Below, piece after piece: positions 49,799 through 60,784 of a DNA stretch of 64,000 nt. The translations under genes were made by a program, and so were the position numbers. Position 1 is the stretch's first letter; every line of letters starts with the position of its first letter. A model generated the notes under the pieces. That model searched no databases and was not told the DNA's origin. It saw only the letters and a program-made list of their open reading frames with translations. Where the stretch lies: assembly GCA_039545355.1 (NCBI GenBank), contig BCJJ01000001.1, positions 804,570-868,569 on the forward strand. The letters are read 5' to 3'. This DNA is from Trichosporon coremiiforme (Eukaryota > Basidiomycota > Tremellomycetes > Trichosporonales > Trichosporonaceae).

Positions 49799-51270
49799 GT
49801 GGAGTGTAAGTGTGAGTGAGTGAGCTAGCAGCAGCGTCCTCATTAGGGCATAGGTCATGACGCCACTGAGATTCTGGAGGACATTGATAAGCGGAGGCCG
49901 TGAAGGACGAAGGACAATCTGCGCGACGATTAAGTAGTATAATATTTCGTGCTTTGTAGCTACCTTATTATGCACTGTATGTAGTATCAACACGCCATCA
50001 GTCGTTCGGTCCGTCCGAATGTCACTCTCTTGCTCCCCTGTTCCCCGCAAGGGTCCTTTGTCAGTGCTGCTCACCGCTAAGTCGCCGAAAAGCTTAGCAG
50101 ATTGCCGGGTTTGGACTCATACAGGAGTAATTGTGCGGGGAGTGCTATTCAGCGGTTAGTTGAACCCCACCTCCACGTTTCAAAGCGTCGTGCTGATCGT
50201 TGACATGGTTGGGGAACTAGGCGTCTTGGGTGACTGACCTCGTCCATTTACCCCCTACCGCAGACCTTAATGGCCCTTAGGCTCTAGGGCAGAATGCTCA
50301 GAGCTACGGGCTGCAGCGCTACAGACGGGGAGACTTCGTATCGCACCAGGACCGAGAGCATAAAACTACCTGCGGTTGACAGGGATCTGTGGACACCTGC
50401 TAGTTCGGTGGAGCAAAGCGCTTGGGCTAGGACGAGTGCATCGGAAGAAATCGGAGCTCAGCGCGGCACGACATCGGTAATGTTCGGAGTAAATAGTGTG
50501 CCCGGGGCGATGGTAATGGAGCTTAAAAGCAGCAGGATTAGCGGGAGCAGAAGCGGGCTGATAAAGGGGAATCTGGTGTGTTTCGATTGGCCGCCTGTCG
50601 AGCCGCCCGATCTCTGCGGTGTCGAAGCAGTTCCTGAACGCTTGAGGGATCGAGAGCCACCGAGGCGAGGGATCGTGAGGGACGAGGGCACGGCGCATGA
50701 GGGTGACGAAGGCACGACCGGGCTATTGGCCCGTATCGTCTTGTGCTCCTGTGCTCCTGTGCGCCGCCGACCACCTCGCGCCTGTGCGTGTGCGGCCCTG
50801 CTCCCTTGCGCCTGCTCGCCCGGCCTTGGCAGATGGGTGAGGTTGGATGCTGGGGGAGGGGAGGAGAGCCAGTTGAACCTGCTCAGGATCCTAGAAGTCG
50901 GCAAGCCTGCCGCCCTAGGCCGGCGCAGACAATCCAGGCTCATGGCCCGCGGAGACGGTTAATGTCTGGCCCAAGCAAATAGTCGAAGCACTTGTAACAG
51001 GATTACTCGATTACTGGCTTGCTGGGCTTGTGGGCCTGGCCGCTTGGCCGCCTGGCACCTGACCCGCCCGGGCCGTCCACCTACGCTCGCTCGCGCTGCC
51101 TGGCCTCTCCGTCTCGCATGCTTGCAACTGCTTTTGCGTTAGTCACACCTCAGCATCTCACCATCATACCATTCTCGTTCACAGCTCATATCTGCGCCCT
51201 CGACGTCCGACAGCGAGTCCTCGCGCTCACCGCCCTTCTCCCTCCTCCCCCTTTCTCACCGGCTTAAACA
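49799..51270. other. Intergenic: POLD4 3' region and Zn2Cys6 promoter
   Basis: About 1.47 kb without a supported gene. From about 51120 to 51270 the plus strand is CT/CAC-rich and looks like the leader of the Zn2Cys6 gene. A 161-codon minus-strand frame at 50458-50943 has a hydrophobic end but no ATG-proximal or domain support. Confidence 0.5.
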
Positions 51271-54200
51271 ATGGATCCGGCTTTATTGCAACCGTCACTC
51301 CACCAGGCAACGGCCGAGGACGTTAAGCCGGCTGCGACCGCTGGCACGACCCCTCAGACGACCAAACCGCCAGCCGCGAATGGTTCGTCGGCCACCGAAG
51401 GTCAAACCGCCACTGACTCGTCTGCTCCTACAGCGCCAGAAGATGACGCCGATGCTTCTGACACTGGTGGAGACGGAGTGAAACGGCCGCGCCTTCGGTT
51501 GGCCCACGCCTGCGACCGGTGTAGGAAACGCAAGATTCGTTGCGACACTCAGCAGCCGTGCGGTCCCTGTTCAGCTACGAAGAACGAATGCACTTTCAAC
51601 ACCCCGAGCCGACGAGTCGCGAAGCCCAAGGGCGAGGCGCGATCATCCTCGACATCTGGTGTCAAGCGACCTCACTCGCCCACCCGATCAGGCGGCAACT
51701 CGCAGTACCAGGCATCCCTCGAAGCACGGTTGGCTACGCTAGAGGCTCTGCTTCGAGACGTCCCCCCTAACGTTCATAACGCATACCTCTCTACCCTTGA
51801 CGCACGACTTGGAGCTGGACAGGGGGTCGGTATGGCTCAAGGCAAGGGCGACGGGGTTGGCCTCTCGGCAGAAGCTCTGGCCGCGAGTGGGCCAATGCTC
51901 GGGGGATCTGCCTTCTCATCGGCATTTGCCGGTCTCAAGGGCGATACAACTCTTGCACCCGCCTGGACGGCCCCGACGAGCTTGACCGGCGCATGGGCCG
52001 GCGGCCGCAGCTTGCGTCGACGAGAAGGCAACATCGAAGACGTCACCCGCCGCATGGAGACCTTATCTTTCTTCTACGAGGATGAAATCGGCCAAGCCAA
52101 ATGGCAGGGTAAGTGTTGCGCTATGACCGTCGCGCACGGATAATGATTGTATCGGCGTTTTGCTTACGTTGCCCAGGCGCCACCTCTGGCTTCCCGCTGC
52201 TCGAAATCCTCACTGCGGCTAAGACCCAAAGTGAGGAGGAAATGTCACCGGATATCTCGTCACCTTCGTCTACTGAAGCTGCGACAGCCCAGCCGGCTAA
52301 CGCGCCATCGCCGCAGGACCGCGTTGGACGCCGAGGAACGCCTCACTCTGTCACCGGTGGCGGAGGTCGGAGCGCCTCTGTTGGTGCCAGCAAGCGATCA
52401 TCCAGCACTCCGCCTATGAAGGACCGGTTCTTCCCCGACCGTACTCCTCGCCCTCACCAGACGCTCAACCCGGAGGCCAGCTGGAAGGTCATCACGGGAG
52501 TCATCCCGCCCGACCTTATGGATACGCTCGTGCGCTGTTACCTCAGCACGAGTCACCTCCTGTGGCCGTTCCTTCACGTTCCCTCTTTCCTTGCTGATTA
52601 CGCCAACCCGCAGCAGTGGGGAGAGCCCGGCTTTGCGTGCTTCATCGTTGCCGTGTGCACGCTCTCATCCCGCCATGTTGACGACCCTCGCGTCCGAGCG
52701 AACCCCTCGGACCCCTCGACTGCCGGTAAGCAGTACTTCGAGCTGTTTAAGCGACTTCGCGACCTTCCTTCTGCCGACCGCCCCACGCTCTACTCCATCC
52801 AGGCCGCATTCTTGGCGGCGATCTACGCCTTCGGTCTTGGCAACTTGAGCAAGGCGTTCGCGCTTCAGGCTGAGAGCGTCACTCTCTGTCTCGATGGAGG
52901 TCTCCACCGCAGCGTCGACAGCTACGACCACTTCAACCCTATTGAGTGCGAGACCCGAAAACGAACCTTCTGGTCGATCTACTCATGGGATAAACAGTCG
53001 GCTGCCCTGTTCGGTCGCCCTCCCATCATTCACCTTCGCGACTGCGATGTGACCGAGCCGATGATCATCGACGACGAGAACTTGTCGGCAGACGGCGCCA
53101 AGGAGCAGAAGAACCCGGAGCAGAGCCGTATGTGCGCTTTCGTTGCCGCCATTCGATTGCACGTCGTGCTTGAGGGCGTCATCGACTCGTGCGTGCACCC
53201 GTCCTCGTTCCCGTCTTCGCCGTTCCTGGCCCAGGCTAGCGCTACCATCTGTCGGCGGACACCGCAGAACGAGTCACTTGGTGATGAGGAGCGGTTACTG
53301 GAGGAGTGGTCTCGCATCCTGCCGAAATACTGGGCGTACGATGCGGAGACCGCCGCGTCGCGCGACCCTATCCGCATCACGCAGGCTGAGCGCTTGCACT
53401 GCCTCGAGCACCTCGTCAAGATGATCATCTACCGTCACCGCTTCTCTGGCTTCGTGACTCAGCCCGCTTCAACCGTGGAGGAGATCGCCCGCCATGTCGA
53501 ATGCTGCCGCCGTGCCATGCAATGCGCCCTGACCATCATTGCTGACCACGTCCACATCAGCCAGCGCGGCATGATGACCTACTGTGAGTATCAAAAGCTC
53601 CGTTTTGTTTGGCAGTCACTAATCAGGTACAGACGGTGTGCACGTCATCCACCAGCTGGCTCAGGCCGGCCGAACGCTCGTGGCCGTTATTCTGAACTGC
53701 AAGAACCCCGAATTCAAGGCGCTTATTGCGCCTTCTGTGGAGGGTCTGCGCTCGTGTGTCGGCCTGCTCCGACGCTTCAGTGGTCGCTACTTGTGTGGCC
53801 TGCGCAGCGCGGACATCATTGATGAGTTCTGCCGAGGTGAGACACTCGTGACTTTAGTTCTTCCCCGGACCTTGCTAACGTTGTCCAGTGTGTAACATCC
53901 CTGTCGATTCCCCTCGTGTCCCGGACTCGGCCGGTCGCCCCTCGCCTGCCTGGCTGCGACCCGTCCGCAGGCGTGCTTCTGTCTCGCCCGCTCCGTCCGG
54001 CCTGCGTAACAGGCTGCCTAGCGACTTTGGCCAGGACATCATGTCTGCCCAGCCCGACCTCACGGCGGCGCAGATGCCGGGAGACCTCGAGTCAGTGTTC
54101 AACACGTCTGAGTACTTCGACTCCGGTCCCATGGATATTTCTGCTTCGCCGGTCAAGAACGGCACAGCGCTTCCATCAGCCACTGGCAACAACGCCTCTG

Positions 54201-54723
54201 CGACTACCGCTGACACGACTACCAACGCCAATGGCATCAACGGGTCCAATGGCGTAAATGGTGCCAATGGCGCGATCGCCAACACGAGCAGTTTCGGTGC
54301 CGGTCCTACGCTGGGTGAGCCGACTGCTGCTTTCGATCGGTTGGAGACCCTTTCCCCCAACGAGAACCTTGGCTCTATTGGCAACGCCACGCTGCAGCAG
54401 TACATCAACTCGCACGCGAACTCCAACGGCTCGACAGCAATGGAGGGTGTCCAGTTCACAAACGGTATCGGCAATGATGGCGCCCCTTCGACTGGTATGG
54501 ACAGTGTGGGCGACGGGTTGCAGGGCAATGCCAGCGGAGGACTGTAAGTTTACTACCACATTTAAGCACAGGACTAATACTCCTTATCAGGTCTGCCGCG
54601 ACGATTCTCAGTCTTCTTGAGGAGGGCACTTTCGACTACGGGTCTATCTTTACCGACCAAGCGCCGCTTCCCGACTTCGACTTCACGACCGGAATGATCA
54701 CCGAGAATGGAACTTCGACTTGA
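51271..54723 (+). CDS. Zn(II)2Cys6 fungal transcription factor (1,078 aa, 5 exons)
   Basis: Exons are 51271-52108, 52177-53583, 53633-53836, 53889-54543 and 54591-54723; introns are 47-68 nt. The binuclear zinc cluster at residues 81-107 is complete: [20 protein letters not shown] then CSATKNEC, spacing C-x2-C-x6-C-x5-C-x2-C-x6-C, preceded by a basic KRPRLRL. A short coiled coil ([14 protein letters not shown]) follows and likely dimerises it. The fungal_trans middle-homology region spans about 430-740. It shows LVRC-type helices, [32 protein letters not shown] and LRDCDVTEP. The C-terminal 300 residues are Asn/Gly/Ser/Thr-rich and end in an acidic [18 protein letters not shown], a plausible activation domain. 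Regulated pathway unknown; metabolic regulation is typical of the class. Confidence 0.93.
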
Positions 54724-56585
54724 GAGCGACTTGTACAAGAACGAACATACTTCCGAGCAACGTCTCGTGTGCCAATATCTTAACCTGAAATAACCTACGG
54801 AATCTTCTTACATACCCCGACGTTCCTCTGCCCGATTCCGAACGAATAAAGTGTCAACTACGTGCATGTACAGTGTATCTGTAAGCTCTGATGAGCGATA
54901 TAATCGTTTCCGTTTTTTTTTCACACCAGGGGTCGTCGGACGACGCTCCACCGACCTTTCCAAAGACAGATGGGTCGCAAATCCGTCACGGCAAAAATCA
55001 TCCTGACCCTACCCTTCGCTTCGTGTTGCGGACTGACTTTTCGGACGACACGGGATGGCAAAGTGGGGGTAAGAGTTGCTTCAGGTGATGCGCAGCAGGA
55101 CAGAATAGACCCGTGCAAATACGTGACACTGATGACTCGGCTGCGGACTGTGCCTGAGGCGGAATGAGGTCGCATGATCAGCCTCCCCCACGTTCCCCGC
55201 TTTGCAACCGATCAATGACGTTTCGAGCTGACCACCCACCCCTTTTCAGTTCTCACTCAACTCCATACCCCTCGACCTTTCACTATGAGGGTGCTCATTG
55301 CGTTTGCCGATGTTCAAGCGAAGCCAAGAGCGCCTGTGCTGTGGCAGCATGTGACACCACTCAGCCGGCGCATACCATGGGGAGCCGCCAGCCCTTCATA
55401 CATAACGGCTGAACGAGAAGCGAGCAGGGAGATTCGTGGGGACACGGCTCGTGTGAGGTTGCCAACCGCAGTATCAGCCGTTCAGCGGCGCTGCAAGCGG
55501 GTCTTGTTGCTCATATANGCTGGGACCCGAAAGATGGTGAACTTGCTCAAGAGGCACGAGCGCATCATACCTTGGTTTGCAGGTGATGCTGCAGGCACTG
55601 CAAACAGACGCTACAGTGTTCCCTGCCCTGTGCCTCTGACGCGATGTTTCCGGGAACCGAGCAAATGACGGCAGTGACGTCCATCTCCATCAATTCTGAG
55701 GTGGAGTCCGCCGGCCGGGTGGATCCATTAACTATGACAATATGGCAGCGATAATGACTGAGCGGTGGTAAACGGGCTCAACCTTAATTCCTGCAGCGCG
55801 CCACCGGCAACCACCTGAAACGCAGCGCCACAGCGTTGCCCGACTTGTCGGCCAACGGGCACATGGCCACCCGTAGGGCTGCTCCTCCTGTAAGTTGCAT
55901 CATAGAATTTCAGATGTTAATCATCGCGCGCCCCGGGCTGGGCGCTGCCAATGTGCTGCTGGAGTGCAGGTGCGTCGACCTCGTCCAACCCAATCAAAAG
56001 GTATGACTCATGAGGGCTGGACAGAATCGAGCGCCCCAACAAATCCGTGGCCGTAACCAGCAAACACGTCAAGGCTGCTCTTGCAACCTTGTCGACACCA
56101 GCTGGCGCGCTCTGGCCGCTGCACCACTCAGCTTGCCAAAATGCAAGCTTTCAGTTCCGAGATCGGCGGGCAACTCGTGTACCACCAGAGTCGCTGCAGG
56201 GTAGTAGGTCTTGGCCCCCATCATTGCACTGCTGCCCACTGTGGCCCTCCCACTTCGTGCCCTGCAATCCTGATACCCGCTGCCTTGCTCTCTTTCGGGC
56301 TGAGAGATCGTCATTGCACTTCGGCCTCGCGTCATAGGAACAGGGCCTGAAGGAGAGAAAATAAATCCACTTTGCCCTCCCTGTACGTACAGACTGATCG
56401 CCATCATTCTGCTGCTTCTGATATAAACTAACACCTTTGCGATATCGACCCTCAATTGTCTTGAAACTCCTTGGTAAACCTCCCCATCCCTTTAAAGCCT
56501 GTCCACGGCTGCCTTGTGCTCCATCTCTCGATTCGAAACACCTTCAACAAAGAATACTTGACCGGGAAACAACTGGAAGGGCCCG
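54724..56585. other. Intergenic DNA, no gene seen; one undetermined base at 55518
   Basis: Random ORFs only. Near 55909-55935 a GTAAGT...TTTCAG pair exists but is only about 24 nt apart and joins nothing protein-like. A TATA-like ATATAAACTA at about 56421 lies 165 nt before the small spliced gene. N at 55518 marks an ambiguous call. Confidence 0.5.
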
Positions 56586-56881
56586 ATGACTGCTCGTCTT
56601 TACAACATGGACAACAAGCGCCCGACGATCGTCCAGGAGCACTCCTCCGTTACGCTGCAGCACACCCCTGGCAGCAGACGTGAGTACCGGTATTTCGACA
56701 GCGCTGACAATCAGCATGCCCCTCCGAGCCGACGCCCTCGTTCCGGGCCCGTAAGGCCAGCTACTCGGCCGCTCTGTACGGGTACACTCTGAGCCAGGTC
56801 GTTAGCGACGTTTCCAAAGACGGCTCCGACAAAAGCGACGGCGGTGGCGACTCTGCGCCGTTCGCTCACCAGTCCTCGTGA
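56586..56881 (+). CDS. Small spliced orphan protein (86 aa, 2 exons)
   Basis: Exon 56586-56679 joins exon 56715-56881 at phase 1 over a 35-nt intron with donor GTGAGT and acceptor GCTGACAATCAG, the exact pattern of the confident genes. The product begins MTARLYNMDNKRPTIVQEHS and continues SVTLQHTPGSRPCPSEPTPS. A basic RARKAS motif (PKA/Akt-like site) is followed by a Tyr-containing YSAALYGYTL. A Ser/Asp/Gly-rich tail follows (KDGSDKSDGGGDSAPFAHQS). No membrane segment, signal peptide or known domain is visible. A TATA-like box lies 165 nt upstream, supporting a real promoter. Unspliced, the gene looks like two unrelated short frames, so automated callers could miss it. Function unknown. Codon use is GC-rich like its neighbours. 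Confidence 0.5.
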
Positions 56882-58220
56882 ATTGCGCGGCGCGGATCAA
56901 TGTCGAAACGCGCCAAGCTGTAGCCACTCGCGTGCCGGCCGCCGCCAACACCACCATGCCTCATCCATCCGCTCCACCTTAACCTCAATCGGCACCCTGT
57001 GACCGAGTCTTCACCGACTTCACGTGCACCCATGTGCTTGTCGTTTCCTTTCTTCTAGGCTTCTGCATCTGCACCCGTCAATTAGAACTATCCTTGAGAT
57101 TCCTCGATTGGCAGATTAACCAGTACAAAAGCTTCGAATATTTCCTCCAGCATAGACAGACACTGTTTCCATTACTCCCTGGGCTCTCTCGTACCATTGT
57201 TGAAGGCATGCATCTGTTTTCCTCCATGCACAGTCGCAGGGCTCTCAAGGATATGCAATGCCTCCCCCCCAACAGTAGACTCATCTCAAGGTGGCAGCAA
57301 AGTTCGGCACGCTCCAACAGGTCCCGACCTCTTAACGTCATAGCTTCTTCCAGCGTTCGCCGCCTGTATCCTCACTCGAACAAAGCACCTCTTCTCCAGC
57401 AGAGTCGCATTCCAGTATACTCCATTATTATGTGGCCACGGGGAACGAAGGATATTATGGCGGGGCTCGTGAGCATGGAGGCTGACAACCTAAAACCCGC
57501 GCGGCGCAGCTGGTGCTTGATGAGTACTCTCCCCACCCCACCACCCTACCCCCACTCGCTATTGCACACAGCGACTTCACGAACTGCGCACTGCCTTGCG
57601 CATACTCCCGGCTTGAAAGACCTGACACAACGCTGGCATGAAATGTTTTGCCTGTGGGTCCATCCCCGCTGCCCTGGTGTGAGAAACTCAGCCTCATCTC
57701 AGTACGGTTTGTGGCGCCGCTGACGCGCCCAGGTACAGTTCAGCGGCAGGCTGTATCGAGGCCGTTGGCGGGGAACACGGGCCCGCACTAAATCTCTTCC
57801 CGGCCATTCCTTCTTCCTTTCGAGGTTCTTCCCTTTTGGGGATTGCGCGGACGAGAACGAGAACATCTCGGCTCGGATCTATCTTCACCGCTGAACGCGC
57901 TCGGACCGCAACCGATACAGTCCCCGCAGCTCGCTTTGGGTACCGCAGGTGTGCGAGTGTCTTGAACGGTGGAATTGCATTGCTGTTTCCTACGGTGCAG
58001 AGGACCGTTCTGGCACGTCTAGGCTATGACCCACTCCGAAGCACACGGAGTGCGGAGCTCTGTCAGTGACCGGGATCAGTTTCCACTGGCGTGGCTATCT
58101 CCCGCGTTGCATGTTGATTATTGGCCGAGATAGGAGGAAATCGGCAATTTGTTAATAACTTTATTAAGGAGCTCACAGGTGTATAAATAAAGTTCCAGAT
58201 ATACGTGCACCATGGAATTG
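56882..58220. other. Intergenic DNA with one weak gene candidate
   Basis: Apart from the tentative three-exon candidate at 57253-57520, only random frames were seen, including a 229-codon plus-strand frame without ATG at its start. The stretch from about 58118 to 58220 is the downstream flank of the minus-strand membrane-protein paralog. Confidence 0.4.
57253..57520 (+). CDS. Tentative small spliced gene (57 aa, 3 exons)
   Basis: Exons 57253-57290, 57344-57468 and 57510-57520 are frame-consistent, with acceptors TTAACGTCATAG and a GCTGAC...CGCAG. The predicted product is Ser-rich (QRSPPVSSLEQSTSSPAESH) and ends in NEGYYGG and a short Ala/Gly end. Donors are GTGGCA and GTGAGC. The composition looks protein-like, but the first donor is weak, the last exon is tiny and a competing frame exists for the last splice. 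No family recognised. Confidence 0.2.
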
Positions 58221-59939
58221 TCAAGTCTCGAAAGCATGGGTTTTCGAGGTGCCACTGTCCTTGGCCAGAGACCCGCCTCCTTGCACGCGATTGACCCCAA
58301 CGGCGCGCTCTTCCAGGTCGATGGCTCGCCGACGAGCCCAGGCCACGTTGTATACGGGTGGCAACAGGGCTGCTCCTCCCACATCCTCCATGTCCGCAGT
58401 GTGCGGAGGATTAGGCGCACTGTGAGGAGCTTCTGATGCCAAGCGGCCCTTCTCCTGAGTCGATGCCGATCTGGCCAGGCTGCTTTCGGCATGGGTTTCA
58501 CCTAAAGTCCGCAATGGGGATGCCTAAGCCGCTAGAGTCTAGCTTATAAGCGGCAAGCTTCCTTCAATATTTGGCCGCGGCTGAGCCCTGCCCCAGAGTT
58601 TGCAGCATATGTCGACCGATCGATGTAGGGATTGATGACCTGGACCTCCTCCGTCGGCTCGTATTGCACCGTGTCTTCGGAGGGTAGGACGACAGGGTGA
58701 TAGTTCGGCCGTCCCCGACGAACGTAGTAGAGGGCGGCCACCGCCAGTAGAGCTACTGCAGCCACAACGCCTACGACGGCACCTGCCATCGTACCGGCGT
58801 TCGACTTGTTCGATCCTCCCTCAGGCTCGGCAGAATCTGGGGAATCGGAGGCTCCCTGTGCGTTGGTCACTGTCGGGGAGCTTGACCTGTCTACTCAGCA
58901 ACAGCTCCCACAATGTCTGTCCCCGAGCTTACTCGTACGCATATGAGACAATAGATGTTACGACACAATCTCTCCGGCGGCCCAGAGCCTCGATGACGGG
59001 TTGATAAGACACGGTAGGATCGGTCGGAATCATGAACATCGTTTCGTCCGCCAGGAAACCCGGCTTGCGTTGATTCGTCACAGGCAACCTTTCCTTCTTC
59101 CACCGTGAGGGATTAGGGTGCAACTGCAAGACAGCGTAGCAGTAGGCTGAGTTGGGAGAACCTCTGAGCGCGGGCCCCGTAACGTTGATCAGCGACGTAC
59201 TGGGTGGAACGTTGTAGGTGATCTCCGTGAACGCACTGAGCTGGACGCTGTCGTTCACGATAGATCGCGATACAAGTGAGACATCATGGTACTGGAACCA
59301 GTCCTCATGGGCGTCTAGTATGTGTTGATGGGATTCAAACAGCCGGATGGTAAAAGCAGGGTCGACCTGACCACCAGCAATGGCTTGTGCTGTGTGAACG
59401 GCAGCTCGGAGAGCACTCTCTGAGGGTCTGGGGTAAGCACCCCTGACTTAAGACTCACGTCTTGGTGATGACGGGGATGGCGACGGTGGCGTAATGGAGA
59501 TCCATTTCGGCAGTGTTCCTTAAGCTCAGATGCATGCGAAAGGCTGTTGGTCGAAACACACCGACTTTGAATAGGGGTCCAGGATCCGGATAGACTTCGT
59601 TGACGGTTTCGTAGCTGAAGTTGCGCCATCGTACAGCGGCTGCGCTTCTCCTGCTACTCCCCTGTGTGCTCCCGTAACATGCCGAACAGTCCCGTATGGT
59701 ACGGCTCGTGTTCCGATATAGTCCATCCACACTGTCACGTTCTGATCGGGCGAGATGCGAATAGATCCAGTTTCCAAGTTTACGGCTGACTCCAGGTCCT
59801 CCAAGTTTAACGACGCCGGTCCCTCAACTGAGAGCATGTGTAATCTGGCGGTTACCTTGAAGGATATCAAGGGCGCAGGGTTGTCGACCCCATAGACACC
59901 GACAACCAAGGCGAGAACGGCCAAGAGAACCTGCTGCAT
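58221..59939 (-). pseudogene. Single-pass membrane protein paralog, probably degenerate (copy A)
   Basis: Copy A of a tandem pair. It starts MQQVLLAVLALVVGVYGVD, a good signal peptide. The ectodomain matches copy B: AVPYGTVRHV against APYGSIQNV, SALRAAVHTAQ against EALRSQAQT, and ITYNVPPSTSLINVTGP against LVYNVPSHTSLINITGP. MFMIPTDPTVSYQ follows. Introns 59428-59458 (31 nt) and 58887-58932 keep frame, then a Ser-rich stalk and a membrane segment (about 24 hydrophobic residues before YYVRRGR) and QYEPTEEVQVINPYI. Two defects appear. Between about 59690 and 59640 the homology switches frame and no canonical intron of workable size bridges it. A stop at 58544-58546 cuts the cytoplasmic tail, whose remainder (GAALLPPVYNVAW) continues in another frame to 58221. 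A missed intron or base error cannot be excluded. Confidence 0.5.
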
Positions 59940-60784
59940 TGTACTGCCGTTGAATAGGTGAGCGGGTTATCACCAGGAATGTGAGCTGGGAATGGCTCGC
60001 GCTTGCAAAGCGTATTGGCCTTCTCCTTGCACGTTTAGATTAGGCCAAGCCACTGCTTGCTCCACAGGGATGGAACCGATGCTTTCAGTCACCAGCGATG
60101 GCAGAGACGCACACGTTTGGAACTTGCTGTAAATCAACCGCCACCGGCCATGGTTAGGGGGACGAGTACCGATTCACTCCAGTGTGTGACACGACGCTGT
60201 TAGCTGAGCACTGGAAAGCGAGCTGCGACGGTAAAAGCTGGGTAGCCTGGAGCGATTGGGCGCCGCTCAGTGGAATATGTGCTGATTAACAACACGGTGT
60301 TGCTTGAGGTGGAGAGCCATCACCCTCCCCACAGACTGTGAAGTGCGACCGATGCGCGAGGTGGTCCGTGCGGCTACTAGCCGATTCCGGGAAGCACCCA
60401 GTGGCACGCCATGTATCATCCGTATAACATCTTTGCCATAGCGGGAGACGCTCCTTGTGGTTAGTTCATCAATCAGGTCGGACGTGTCAACGTACAATCA
60501 ACGTACATTGCATGAGGCGCTGTGCGGATTCGAACGTGTCAAGGAGGACTGCTGATCGTTACTTCCGACACGGATGCAGACGGTCATATAGTCTAATTGC
60601 ATCCGCCGAGACTTCCCACGGGCGGGCGTAAGGCACTCCCGACTGAACACCCTTGAGACTGCCAACAGGTTGCACGTCATTCATCAACGCGATATTCCTC
60701 TCTTATTGGGACACTATAAGTACGGAAGGCGATAACGGGACTGCTGTGCAGCTCACAGCAACTACAAACTAATGCCCAGGTTAA
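59940..60784. other. Spacer between the two membrane-protein paralogs
   Basis: 845 bp with only random short frames. It should carry copy A's promoter (minus strand) and copy B's 3' end. A GTTCGAATCC box on the minus strand near 60527-60536 resembles a tRNA B-box, but no cloverleaf forms around it. Confidence 0.5.

Noticed and set aside
50458..50943. 161-codon minus-strand ORF with a hydrophobic C-terminal stretch
   Set aside because: Low-complexity Pro/Ser/Arg sequence overlapping a 222-codon ORF on the other strand; no signal peptide or family support.
60520..60545. tRNA-like B box (GTTCGAATCC) on the minus strand
   Set aside because: No A box at the right distance and no acceptor, D or T stems can be paired.
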